A stretch of DNA of 6,779 nucleotides from assembly GCA_036399715.1 (NCBI GenBank), contig DASWMO010000258.1, forward strand, positions 1 through 6,779, given 5' to 3'. The notes under the pieces were generated by a model, which saw only the letters and a program-made list of their open reading frames with translations, ran no database searches and was not told the origin of the DNA. Origin of the DNA: DASVSE01 sp036399715. Lineage in GTDB: Bacteria; Bacteroidota; Rhodothermia; Rhodothermales; Rubricoccaceae. Below are positions 1-6,606 of the stretch, in pieces (the stretch's first letter is position 1; the number at the start of each line of letters is the position of its first letter). A program made the position numbers and the translations under genes.

Positions 1-1434
1 GTGCGGGTGGCTCTCGCGGAGGCCGGCCGACGTGATGCGGACAAACTGGGCGCGTTCCTGCAACTCGGCGACGGTCGGCGTCCCGCAGTAGCCCATCGCC
101 GCGCGCAGCCCGCCGACCATCTGGTACGCGATCTCGGCGAGTGTGCCCTTGTACGGGACGCGGCCCTCGATGCCTTCGGGGACGAGCTTGCCGAGGTCGT
201 CTTCGGCGTCCTGGAAGTAGCGGTCCTTAGAGCCCGCGGCCATCGCGCCGAGCGAGCCCATGCCGCGGTAGTTCTTGTAGCGCCGTCCCTCGTAGAGGAC
301 CGTCTCGCCGGGCGACTCCTCGACCCCTGCGAAGAGGCCGCCGATCATGACCGTGTCGGCACCGGCCGCGAGGGCTTTCGGGATGTCGCCGGTCTGTTTA
401 ATTCCGCCATCTGCAATAACGGGCACCCCGTGGAGACGCGCCGCCTCCGCGCACTGCATCACGGCCGTCAGCTGCGGAACGCCGACGCCGGCGACGATAC
501 GCGTCGTGCAGATCGAGCCCGGCCCGATCCCAACCTTGACCGCGTCGGCCCCGGCTCGGATAAGGTCGAGCGTGCCCTCGGCCGTCGCGACGTTGCCCGC
601 GATCACCTGCAGGTCCGGGTAGGCCGCCTTGACCCGCGCGACCATCGCGAGGACGCCCGCCGAGTGGCCGTGGGCCGTGTCGACGACGACAAAGTCCACG
701 CCCGCCTCGACGAGGGCTGCGACGCGCTCGTCCGTATCCGGCGTCACCCCGACCGCCGCACCGACGAGGAGACGTCCGAACGTGTCTTTGGCCGCGTTCG
801 GGTGGCGCTTCTTTTTCTGGATGTCCTTGAACGTGATCAGCCCCCGCAGCACGCCCTGATCGTCCACGACGGGCAGCTTCTCGATCTTGTGCAGCTGGAG
901 AATGTCCTCGGCGCCGTCGAGCGTCGTCCCGACGGGCGCCGTGACGAGGCCCGTGCCGTCGGGGCCACCGGCCGTCATGATGTCGCCCAGCGGGGTCGCG
1001 TTGCTGGGCTGGAATCGCAGATCACGGTTCGTGACGATGCCGACGAGGCGGCCGTCGCCGTCCACGAGCGGGATGCCGCCGATGGAGTAGCGCGCCATGC
1101 GCTCGCGCGCGTCGCCGACCGTATGCCCGGGTTGAAGCACGACCGGGTCGAGGATCATGCCGGACTCGCTCCGCTTCACCCGCCGGACTTCGCGGGCCTG
1201 CAGCTCGGGCGTCATGTTCTTGTGGAGCACGCCGACGCCGCCCTCGCGCGCGATCGCGATCGCGAACCCCGCCTCCGTCACCGTGTCCATCGCCGCCGAG
1301 ACAAGCGGGACCGCGAGCCGGAGCGTCCGCGTGAGCCGCGCAGACGTATCGACGTCGCGCGGCATCACGTCCGAACGGCCGGGGATGAGCAGGACATCGT
1401 CAAAGGTCAGGCCCTCGAAGGCGATCTTGGACAT
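1..1434 (-). CDS. guaB: IMP dehydrogenase (EC 1.1.1.205), 3' end cut by window edge
   Basis: Oxidises IMP to XMP with NAD+, the committed step of guanine nucleotide synthesis, in the cytoplasm. The 478 visible residues read MSKIAFEGLTFDDVLLIPGR at the N-terminus, which is diagnostic of the family. The TIM-barrel catalytic domain is split by a Bateman module of two CBS domains at about residues 93-210. The catalytic loop GPGSICTTR (302-312) carries the nucleophile Cys309. The IMP-phosphate motif ADGGI is at 341-345, and the mobile flap contains SKDRYFQ (402-408). The frame is still open at base 1, ending in ESHPH. Full-length relatives are about 488-490 residues, so roughly ten residues and the stop lie outside the window. 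The start is ATG at 1434-1432, with no Shine-Dalgarno sequence upstream. It lies 64 bases after rluB on the same strand and so may be the last gene of that operon, or may use its own promoter (candidate at 1465-1472). The identity is very secure. Confidence 0.97.
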   Translation of the reverse strand, partial: MSKIAFEGLTFDDVLLIPGRSDVMPRDVDTSARLTRTLRLAVPLVSAAMDTVTEAGFAIAIAREGGVGVLHKNMTPELQAREVRRVKRSESGMILDPVVLQPGHTVGDARERMARYSIGGIPLVDGDGRLVGIVTNRDLRFQPSNATPLGDIMTAGGPDGTGLVTAPVGTTLDGAEDILQLHKIEKLPVVDDQGVLRGLITFKDIQKKKRHPNAAKDTFGRLLVGAAVGVTPDTDERVAALVEAGVDFVVVDTAHGHSAGVLAMVARVKAAYPDLQVIAGNVATAEGTLDLIRAGADAVKVGIGPGSICTTRIVAGVGVPQLTAVMQCAEAARLHGVPVIADGGIKQTGDIPKALAAGADTVMIGGLFAGVEESPGETVLYEGRRYKNYRGMGSLGAMAAGSKDRYFQDAEDDLGKLVPEGIEGRVPYKGTLAEIAYQMVGGLRAAMGYCGTPTVAELQERAQFVRITSAGLRESHPH

Positions 1435-1464
1435 CGGGTGCGGGATTACGGTGTGGCAGGCGGA

Positions 1465-1472
1465 CAAGCGTA
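1465..1472 (-). promoter_or_regulatory. Candidate -7 promoter box for guaB
   Basis: On the minus strand this reads TACGCTTG, one mismatch from the Bacteroidota -7 consensus TAnnTTTG. It lies in the 64-base rluB-guaB gap, 30 bases before the guaB ATG. I could not find a matching -33 TTG element at the usual distance, so this is only a weak candidate. The rest of the gap shows no terminator and no other structure. Confidence 0.25.
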
Positions 1473-1498
1473 CCCAGAACCGGGCACCCCGACCCTTT

Positions 1499-2554
1499 TC
1501 ACCCGCCGAAGACGATGGCTTTCAGTTTGACCTTACGGCGGAGGGCGTTGATCTCGTGCGGCTGGAGCCGGCGCCACTTGCCGCGCCGGAGGCCTTCGAG
1601 CGTCAGCCCGGCGTAGGCGATCCGTTCGAGCGCCGCGACCCGCGTGCCGAGGGCCTCGATCATGCGGCGGACCTGCCGGTTGCGGCCCTCGTGGAGGCCG
1701 AGCGCAACGACCGTCCGGTCGGGAGAGACAAACTGGGCGTTGTCGGCCCGCGCGAGGCCGTCGTCGAGCATCACGCCGCGCGTGAGCCGGTCGAGGTCGT
1801 CGTCGGTGAGTGGCCGCTCCGTCGCGCACAGGTACGTCTTGACGGTCTCGTAGCGCGGGTGCATGAGCCGGTGCGCGAGGTCGCCGTCGGTCGTGAGCAG
1901 GAGCGCGCCCGACGTGTTGCGGTCGAGGCGGCCGACCGGGAAGAGGCCCTCGCGCTCGTGCCGCGGCAGGTCCAGGAGGTCCATCACCGTCTTGCGGTCA
2001 CGCTCGTCGCTCGTCGTCGTGATGGCGCCCGTCGGCTTGTTCATCAGGATGTACGTCAGCCCGACAGGCCCGACGGGGTGGCCGTCGACCGTCACAGCGT
2101 CGGTTGGCCCAACCTGGACGCCCATCTCGGTCACGACGGCGCCGTTGACGCGGACGCGGCCGGCCGCGATCACGGCGTCGGCCTCGCGCCGCGAGGCGAC
2201 GCCGGCGCGCGCGAGCAGGCGGTTCAGGCGGACGGGCTCGCCGTCGAAGCGCGGCGCCTCGGCGCGCGGGGCCTCGGGCGCGTCGGGGCGGCTGGGGCGT
2301 CCGCCGCCGGGGCGTCCCGTCCCCGGGCCGCCGGGGCGGGCGCCGGGAGGTCCGCCCGGACGGGCGCCTCGCGGGGCGCGCTCGTCCTCGTGGAAATCGT
2401 CGCCGAGGCCGCCGTCGGCGTGGCGTCCGGGTCCGCCCGGTCCGGGCGTGCCGGCGCCGGGCTTGCCGTAGGCGCGCTCGGCCTGCTTGCGGCGGCGGAT
2501 CGACGGATCGCCGCCGGCCTTTCCAGTGGTCTTACGCGGGTTCGGGGGCGGCAT
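1499..2554 (-). CDS. rluB: 23S rRNA pseudouridine synthase, RluB/RsuA family, with disordered N-terminal tail
   Basis: Converts a uridine in 23S rRNA to pseudouridine during ribosome assembly (position 2605 in E. coli numbering, if it is a true RluB orthologue). The protein has 351 residues. Residues 1-104 are a basic, Gly/Pro/Arg-rich, low-complexity tail with a repeated GARPGGP unit. The S4 RNA-binding domain spans about 106-150 (VRLNRLLARAGVASRREAD). The catalytic domain follows, with MNKPTG at 171-176, the active-site motif GRLDRNTSG at 208-216 (nucleophile Asp211) and LHEGRNRQVRRM at 287-298. The start chosen is ATG at 2554, which overlaps the end of scpB by 23 bases. The open frame extends further upstream, but that part is antisense-like sequence within scpB. 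No Shine-Dalgarno sequence is seen, so coupling to scpB translation is likely. The stop is TGA. The family is certain. RluB rather than RsuA or RluE rests on the scpA-scpB neighbourhood and overall similarity. Confidence 0.93.
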   Translation of the reverse strand: MPPPNPRKTTGKAGGDPSIRRRKQAERAYGKPGAGTPGPGGPGRHADGGLGDDFHEDERAPRGARPGGPPGARPGGPGTGRPGGGRPSRPDAPEAPRAEAPRFDGEPVRLNRLLARAGVASRREADAVIAAGRVRVNGAVVTEMGVQVGPTDAVTVDGHPVGPVGLTYILMNKPTGAITTTSDERDRKTVMDLLDLPRHEREGLFPVGRLDRNTSGALLLTTDGDLAHRLMHPRYETVKTYLCATERPLTDDDLDRLTRGVMLDDGLARADNAQFVSPDRTVVALGLHEGRNRQVRRMIEALGTRVAALERIAYAGLTLEGLRRGKWRRLQPHEINALRRKVKLKAIVFGG

Positions 2555-3170
2555 CGGGCGGCGAGTCGAGTTGAGCCAGAAGGTCGGCACGTTCGCGCGC
2601 GAAGCGCGGGTCTGCGAGGAGTTCGTCGATCTCGCGCGGGCGGGGCAGTTCGTCGAGCGTGCCGAGCCCGAAGAGGTCGAGAAAGTGCTCCGTCGTGCCG
2701 TAGAGGAGCGGGCGGCCGACGGTCTCGCTGCGGCCGGCGAGGGCGACGAGGTCCTTTTCGAGGAGCGAACGCAGCGCGTAGTCCGACCCGACACCGCGCA
2801 CGTAGTCGACCTCGGGCTTGGTCACCGGCTGCTTGTACGCGACGACGGCGAGCGTTTCGAGCAGGCTCCGCGAGAGGCGCCGCTCGTCGGTCTGCGCGAA
2901 CAGGACGCGCAGGTACGGCGCCGCGTCTTCGACGGTCGCCATGCGGTATCCACCGCCGAAGGCGACGATCCGGAAGGCGCGGTCGGTTCCGTCGTACTCC
3001 GCGTTGAGGCGCTCGACACTCGCGGCGACGCCCGCCGGGGCCACGTCCGCACCCGTGACCTCCCCGACGGCCCGGGCGACGTCTTCAGCGCGCAGCGGCG
3101 CGTCGGAAGCGAACACGAGGGCCTCGACGGCGAAATCGAGGCGTTCGAGAGCGGAGCGGTCGGGCATCAT
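2532..3170 (-). CDS. scpB: Segregation and condensation protein B, SMC partner
   Basis: ScpB dimers bind the central part of the kleisin ScpA and complete the SMC-ScpAB complex, which compacts and segregates the replicated chromosome. The 212-residue product is a usual length. The first winged-helix domain begins with LDFAVEALVFASDAPL (11-26). The second includes the very conserved LLETLAVVAYKQPVTKPEVDYVRG (about 103-126), followed by SLLEKDLVALAGR (135-147) and GRPLLYGTTEHFLDLFGL (152-169). The C-terminal 30 or so residues are charged and then Pro/Ala-rich. The start is ATG at 3170, whose ATGA overlaps the scpA TGA stop. A second ATG follows directly at 3167, so initiation could use either codon. 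The stop is TAA at 2532-2534, inside the start region of rluB. Coupled translation from scpA is inferred from the overlap and the lack of a Shine-Dalgarno sequence. Confidence 0.95.
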   Translation of the reverse strand: MMPDRSALERLDFAVEALVFASDAPLRAEDVARAVGEVTGADVAPAGVAASVERLNAEYDGTDRAFRIVAFGGGYRMATVEDAAPYLRVLFAQTDERRLSRSLLETLAVVAYKQPVTKPEVDYVRGVGSDYALRSLLEKDLVALAGRSETVGRPLLYGTTEHFLDLFGLGTLDELPRPREIDELLADPRFARERADLLAQLDSPPDAAPEPA

Positions 3171-3901
3171 GCGGGCTCGGCGAGGGCGAGGGCGAAGTCG
3201 TCCGGGTCGATGCCGAACACGACGCGGATGGACTGCCGCTGGGCGAGGTCGAGGACGGCCAGGAAGGTCGTGATGACGAACGCACGGCTCTCGCCCGCGA
3301 CGAGGCGCGCAAACGAGCACGCACCCGCGGCGAGGCGTCGGAGGACGTACGCGCGCTGCTCGTCGAGCGCGTAGGCCTCGCGCTCGACCGTGTGGGGGTC
3401 GGGCTCGACTGCGGCGGCGCGTGCGAGGGCGGCCGAGAGCGCGGAGACGAGGTCGAAGAGCGTCGCGCGGACGGTCGTCTCGACGGGCTCGGTGTAGCGC
3501 TCGCGCTCGTCGGCGGCCTGCCCGCGGGGAAACAGGCGCTGCCGCGCCTCGAAGCGGACCGCCAGTTCGCCGGCCGCCTCTTTGAAGCGCACGTACTCCA
3601 GGAGCCGGTCCACGAGCTCGCGCCGCGGGTCGATGGGCTCGCCGTCGGCGTCAGTCTCGGGTCGCGGCATTAGCATCCGCGTCTTGATCTGGATCAGGAG
3701 CGCGGCGGTGTAGATAAAGTCCGCTGCGCTGTCGAGGTCGAGCGAGAGCGCGTCGAGCGTGCGAACCGCGGCGAGGTACTCGTCCGCGATTCGCGCGATC
3801 GGGATGTCGTGGATGTCGAGTTCGTCGCGGCGCACGAAGAACAGCAGCAGGTCCAGCGGGCCTTCAAACTGGTCCAGCGAGACGCGGTACTCGGCGGTCA
3901 T
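3167..3901 (-). CDS. scpA: Segregation and condensation protein A, SMC kleisin subunit
   Basis: ScpA is the kleisin that bridges the two heads of the SMC dimer and recruits ScpB. The 244-residue product opens with the family signature FEGPLDLLLFFVRRDELDIHDIPIARIADEYL (12-43), the N-terminal helical domain that contacts the SMC neck. A helical stretch with DFIYTAALLIQIKTRMLMPR (61-80) follows. An acidic and variable linker covers roughly 80-170. The C-terminal winged-helix domain contains FVITTFLAVLDLAQRQSIRV (208-227), which binds the SMC head cap. The start is ATG at 3901, within an ATGA overlap with the epimerase stop. The open frame continues 14 codons upstream, but those codons lie inside the epimerase gene and do not resemble the family. 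The stop is TGA, overlapping the scpB start. The identity is very secure. No smc gene is visible in the window. Confidence 0.96.
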   Translation of the reverse strand: MTAEYRVSLDQFEGPLDLLLFFVRRDELDIHDIPIARIADEYLAAVRTLDALSLDLDSAADFIYTAALLIQIKTRMLMPRPETDADGEPIDPRRELVDRLLEYVRFKEAAGELAVRFEARQRLFPRGQAADERERYTEPVETTVRATLFDLVSALSAALARAAAVEPDPHTVEREAYALDEQRAYVLRRLAAGACSFARLVAGESRAFVITTFLAVLDLAQRQSIRVVFGIDPDDFALALAEPA

Positions 3902-4878
3902 GCGGCCGGCTCGGGCGAGGCGACTTCGCGCGCCTTGAACCACGCGACAGTCTCCCGGAGGCCCGCCTGGACGTCCACCTCGGGCGTCCAGCCCAGCGTC
4001 TCGCGGATGAGCGTCGTGTCGAGGACCGAGCGCATCTGCTCGCCCGGGGCGGCCGGACCGTGCTCGCGCTCGCGACCCGCGCCCGTGAGCGCGTTGATGG
4101 TGTCGAAGAGCGTGTTCACGTCCGTCTCGACGCCCGTGCCGACGTTGAAGATGCCCGACACGTCAGATGCCAGCGCCGCGACGAACGCCCGTACCACGTC
4201 GCCGACGTAGACGTAGTCGCGCGTCTGCGTGCCGGCACCGTTGACGCGGACGGGCTCGCCGCGGAGCATCCGCTGCGCGAAGATGGCGACCACGCCGGCC
4301 TCGCCGTGCGGGTTCTGGCGCGGACCGTAGACGTTGCCGAAGCGCAGCGCGGCGTACGCGATGCCGTGCTGGCGCTCGTAGAACCGGAGGTAGTGCTCCG
4401 AGACGAGCTTCGTGATGCCGTAGGGCGAGAGCGGCAGCGTCGGGTGCGTCTCGGGCTGCGGGCCGCCGCCGTTGACGGCCGGGTCCGGCTCGCCGTAGAT
4501 CGCCCCGCCGGTCGACGAGAACGCGACGCGCTCCAGACCCGCCTCGCGGCCGGCCTCCATGAGGTTGAGCAGCCCGAGAACGTTCACAGACGCGTCGAAG
4601 GCGGGGTCTGCGACCGAGCGGCGGACGTCCATCTGGGCCGCGAGGTGGCACAGCGCGGCGTAGCGCTCGCTCTTGACGAGGGCCGCGGCCTCGGGGCTGC
4701 GGATGTCGAGCGCGTGCAGCACGGCGCCCTCGGGAACGTTCTCGCGGACGCCGCCCGAGAGGTCGTCCATGATGTGGACCATGCAGCCCTGGGCGAGGAG
4801 TGCCTCGGCGACGTGGGACCCGATAAAGCCGGCGCCGCCGGTGACGAGGACCTTGCGGCCTGAGAAGGGAAACGACAT
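3898..4878 (-). CDS. NAD-dependent sugar-nucleotide epimerase/dehydratase, GalE-like extended SDR
   Basis: A 326-residue extended short-chain dehydrogenase/reductase. The NAD-binding Rossmann motif TGGAGFIG is at 13-20 with an acidic end to the second strand (MDD, 37-39). HLAAQMDVRRSV is at 78-89. The active site comprises SST (121-123) and YGITK (Tyr153, Lys157). GNVYGPRQ (181-188) and RDYVYVGDVVRAF (220-232) are typical of UDP-glucose or UDP-N-acetylglucosamine 4-epimerases and relatives. It would be cytosolic and would supply UDP-sugars for polysaccharide or glycan synthesis. The exact substrate cannot be read from sequence, so no symbol is given. A dehydratase role is possible but less likely. 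The start is ATG at 4878, which gives the family's usual N-terminus just before the glycine motif. No Shine-Dalgarno sequence is present. The TGA stop overlaps the scpA ATG by 4 bases, making it the apparent first gene of the coupled group. Confidence 0.9.
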   Translation of the reverse strand: MSFPFSGRKVLVTGGAGFIGSHVAEALLAQGCMVHIMDDLSGGVRENVPEGAVLHALDIRSPEAAALVKSERYAALCHLAAQMDVRRSVADPAFDASVNVLGLLNLMEAGREAGLERVAFSSTGGAIYGEPDPAVNGGGPQPETHPTLPLSPYGITKLVSEHYLRFYERQHGIAYAALRFGNVYGPRQNPHGEAGVVAIFAQRMLRGEPVRVNGAGTQTRDYVYVGDVVRAFVAALASDVSGIFNVGTGVETDVNTLFDTINALTGAGREREHGPAAPGEQMRSVLDTTLIRETLGWTPEVDVQAGLRETVAWFKAREVASPEPAA

Positions 4879-4896
4879 GAGGAGACGGGCGACTGG

Positions 4897-4910
4897 CCGG
4901 GCGAGCCCGG
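4897..4910. repeat. Short inverted repeat in peptidase-epimerase gap
   Basis: A perfect 6-base stem CCGGGC / GCCCGG separated by two bases lies 19 bases before the epimerase start on the minus strand. It could fold in the 5' leader of the epimerase transcript. In DNA of this GC content such a repeat can easily arise by chance. No run of T follows on either strand. Confidence 0.3.
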
Positions 4911-4937
4911 ACCTGAGAGAGATGGAGCGAGGAACGG

Positions 4938-4952
4938 ACCGTCCGGGACGGT
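4938..4952. repeat. Perfect inverted repeat downstream of M16 peptidase
   Basis: ACCGTCC and GGACGGT flank a single G, a perfect 7-base inverted repeat beginning 41 bases beyond the peptidase stop codon. It could be the stem of a weak terminator or an operator. The minus-strand sequence after it has no T tract, so intrinsic termination is not supported. The remainder of the gap (4879-4992) holds no recognisable promoter box, open frame or RNA gene. Confidence 0.35.
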
Positions 4953-4992
4953 GCAGGTTCGACCGCGCCGAGCGCCGCTGTGATCCCCACCG

Positions 4993-6255
4993 CTAGTCGT
5001 CTGCGCCGTCCTCGGGCAAGATGACGACCGTCGAGAGGCGTTCCGGGGCGAAGAGGCGCTCGGCGACCTCGCGGACGTGCTCGGCCGTGACGGCGTCGAT
5101 CTCGTCGACGACCTCGACGATCGGGATCTCGCGGCCGTACGTCAACTCGACCCGTCCGAGGCGCTGCATGCGGCTCGACATGGACTCCAGGCCGAGCACG
5201 ATCGAGCCCTTGAGCTGCTGCCGCGCGCGGTCCAGCATCCGCGGCGAGACGACCGTCTCGGCGAGCTTCTGCATCTCGCGCACGATCAGCGCCCGGCTGC
5301 GGTCTACGCGCGCAGGATCGGTCCCGATGTACGCCCCGACGTCGCCCGAGTCGCCGTTGACGTTGGTGAACGAGTAGACGGAGTAGCACCAGCCGTACTT
5401 CTCGCGGACGTTCTGGTTGAGCCGGCTCGACATGCCCCCGCCGAGGACCGTGTTGAGGACCGAGAGGGCCGTCCGGCGCTCGTCGTGGGCCCCGAACGCG
5501 GGGGCGGAGACGACGAGGTGGGCCTGCTGCGTCGTCGGCCGCTTGAGCTCGACCGTCGTGGGCGTGTAGGCGACCGGTGCCGCGCGCTCGACGGCCCCCG
5601 GGGCCCGGTCCAGCCCGGCGAGGAGCTTCTCGGTCAGCCGGACGACGTCGGCGTGGCGGACGGCCCCGGCGGCAGCGACGACGAGCCGGTCCGGCGTGTA
5701 GTGACGGCCGAGGTACTCGGCGAGGGTCTCGCGCGTGAACGAGCGGACCGACTCGGTCGTCCCGATGACGGGCCGGCCGAGCGGGTGGCCCGGGTAGACC
5801 GCCGCCTCGACGAGGTCGAACACCTGGTCGTCCGGCGTGTCCTCGTACATCTTGATCTCCTCGACGACGACGTCCTTCTCCTTCTCGATCTCCTTCGCCG
5901 GCAGCGTCGGGGCGGTGACGAGGTCGAGGACGGTGTCGAGGGCCCGGCCGGCGTGCTCGGCGAGCCCCTTGGCGTAGAAGCACGTGTGCTCCTTCGACGT
6001 GAACGCGTTGACGTACCCGCCGACGGCCTCCATCCGCTGGTTGATGAGGTAGCCCGGGCGGCTCGTGGTCCCCTTGAACACCATGTGCTCGAGGAAGTGC
6101 GTGATGCCGCCCTCGGCGTCGGACTCGTCACGGCTCCCGGCGTCGACCCACACGCCGACCGAGGCCGTGTGGGCCGTCGGGATGGCCTCGGTGACGACGC
6201 GGACGCCGGAGGCGAGGACGGTCCGCTCGAAGCCGGACGGAATACTGCTGGGCAA
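4993..6255 (-). CDS. M16 family zinc metallopeptidase (processing-peptidase type)
   Basis: A two-domain M16B peptidase of 420 residues, the usual length for bacterial relatives of mitochondrial processing peptidase. The inverted zinc motif HFLEH is at 53-57 (His53, His57, catalytic Glu56). The third ligand is expected about 76 residues later, and Glu132-Glu133 in VVVEEIKMYEDTPDDQ fits. The C-terminal half contains NVREKYGWCYSVYSF (about 289-303), matching the substrate-binding R-x3-G-x2-Y element. All catalytic residues are present. No signal peptide or membrane segment is visible, so a cytoplasmic place is inferred; the substrate is unknown. The only plausible start is TTG at 6255. No ATG or GTG lies nearby in frame, and the family's N-terminal strand (FERTVLASGVRVVTE) starts eight residues in. 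A one-mismatch -7 box lies 21 bases upstream. The stop is TAG. The gene is separated from the epimerase by 114 bases, so it may be transcribed separately. Confidence 0.93.
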   Translation of the reverse strand: MPSSIPSGFERTVLASGVRVVTEAIPTAHTASVGVWVDAGSRDESDAEGGITHFLEHMVFKGTTSRPGYLINQRMEAVGGYVNAFTSKEHTCFYAKGLAEHAGRALDTVLDLVTAPTLPAKEIEKEKDVVVEEIKMYEDTPDDQVFDLVEAAVYPGHPLGRPVIGTTESVRSFTRETLAEYLGRHYTPDRLVVAAAGAVRHADVVRLTEKLLAGLDRAPGAVERAAPVAYTPTTVELKRPTTQQAHLVVSAPAFGAHDERRTALSVLNTVLGGGMSSRLNQNVREKYGWCYSVYSFTNVNGDSGDVGAYIGTDPARVDRSRALIVREMQKLAETVVSPRMLDRARQQLKGSIVLGLESMSSRMQRLGRVELTYGREIPIVEVVDEIDAVTAEHVREVAERLFAPERLSTVVILPEDGADD

Positions 6256-6276
6256 CGGGGCTGGAATGGGTTTCGT

Positions 6277-6284
6277 CCAAGATA
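6277..6284 (-). promoter_or_regulatory. Candidate -7 promoter box for the M16 peptidase
   Basis: On the minus strand this reads TATCTTGG, one mismatch from TAnnTTTG, and stands 21 bases before the TTG start. It is one of the few AT-rich spots in the spacer. No -33 TTG was found at a proper distance, so support is limited to the box and its position. Confidence 0.28.
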
Positions 6285-6292
6285 CCCGGGCG

Positions 6293-6304
6293 CCCCGGCC
6301 GGGG
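6293..6304. repeat. 12-base perfect palindrome upstream of the peptidase
   Basis: CCCCGGCCGGGG is its own reverse complement. It sits 8 bases upstream of the candidate -7 box of the peptidase, where a repressor or activator might bind. GC-rich sequence throws up such palindromes often, so an operator role is only a possibility. Confidence 0.3.
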
Positions 6305-6508
6305 TCCGCACGGGGGCGGCCTTCCCTTCCGGTTCACGGAGGCTCGGGCCGGGGCGACGGGACCCCGCGCCCGTCCGCTCCCTCCCCCGCACCTCGGTTC
6401 CCGGGCTGGCCCGACCGACCCACGCGGCCCGAGCGGGGCGCGCCGAGGACGGCCGGGCGAGAGCTGGAGCCGTTACCGGGTCGAGAGGGAACGGGACGCC
6501 CCACTCGC

Positions 6509-6527
6509 CCGGCCGTGATCGGGCCGG
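6509..6527. repeat. Inverted repeat in the divergent spacer
   Basis: CCGGCC and GGCCGG flank the 7-base loop GTGATCG, a perfect 6-base stem about 100 bases before the sigma factor gene. A competing GCCCG/CGGGC pairing is possible. No T tract follows, so it is not a supported terminator. Confidence 0.25.
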
Positions 6528-6598
6528 CGCGGCGCGGCGGCAGGGTTCTTGACCCGGCGCCCCCACACCCCCCGCACACGAGTTTGCCCTCCACGCTG

Positions 6599-6606
6599 TA
6601 CATTCG
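6599..6606 (+). promoter_or_regulatory. Candidate -7 promoter box for the sigma factor gene
   Basis: TACATTCG differs from TAnnTTTG at one position and ends 21 bases before the ATG, the same spacing as the peptidase box. A TTTG lies at 6583-6586, but only 12 bases separate it from the box, too close for a normal -33 element. TTGACC at 6549-6554 is too far away. Confidence 0.28.

Noticed and set aside
1..1530. A 509-codon open frame on the plus strand
   Set aside because: It lies antisense to guaB, which has every IMP dehydrogenase motif. The plus-strand product is Arg/Asp/Val-rich with no recognisable domain, as expected from the shadow of a GC-rich gene.
1999..2554. G/C-rich repetitive tract considered as a CRISPR or tandem repeat array
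   Set aside because: The repeats are short, irregular and in frame with the Gly/Pro/Arg tail of RluB. There are no uniform repeats and spacers.
1157..3007. A 616-codon open frame on the plus strand
   Set aside because: It crosses guaB, rluB and scpB antisense, and its product turns into long Arg/Ala/Gly runs. It has no family signature and conflicts with three certain genes.
4938..4952. Intrinsic terminator for the peptidase gene
   Set aside because: The stem is perfect but short, with a one-base centre, and no T run follows on the minus strand. It is kept only as an inverted repeat.
4163..5983. A 606-codon open frame on the minus strand
   Set aside because: It runs in a different frame through the peptidase, the gap and the epimerase. 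Its Arg/Pro/Gly-rich product is a frame-shifted shadow of both genes.
6334..6600. Possible small minus-strand gene in the divergent spacer starting MYSVEGKLVCGGCGG
   Set aside because: The two CxxC-like cysteines looked like a zinc motif for a moment, but only two cysteines are present and the rest is Gly/Pro/Arg/Ser composition. It would also start inside the likely promoter of the sigma factor gene.
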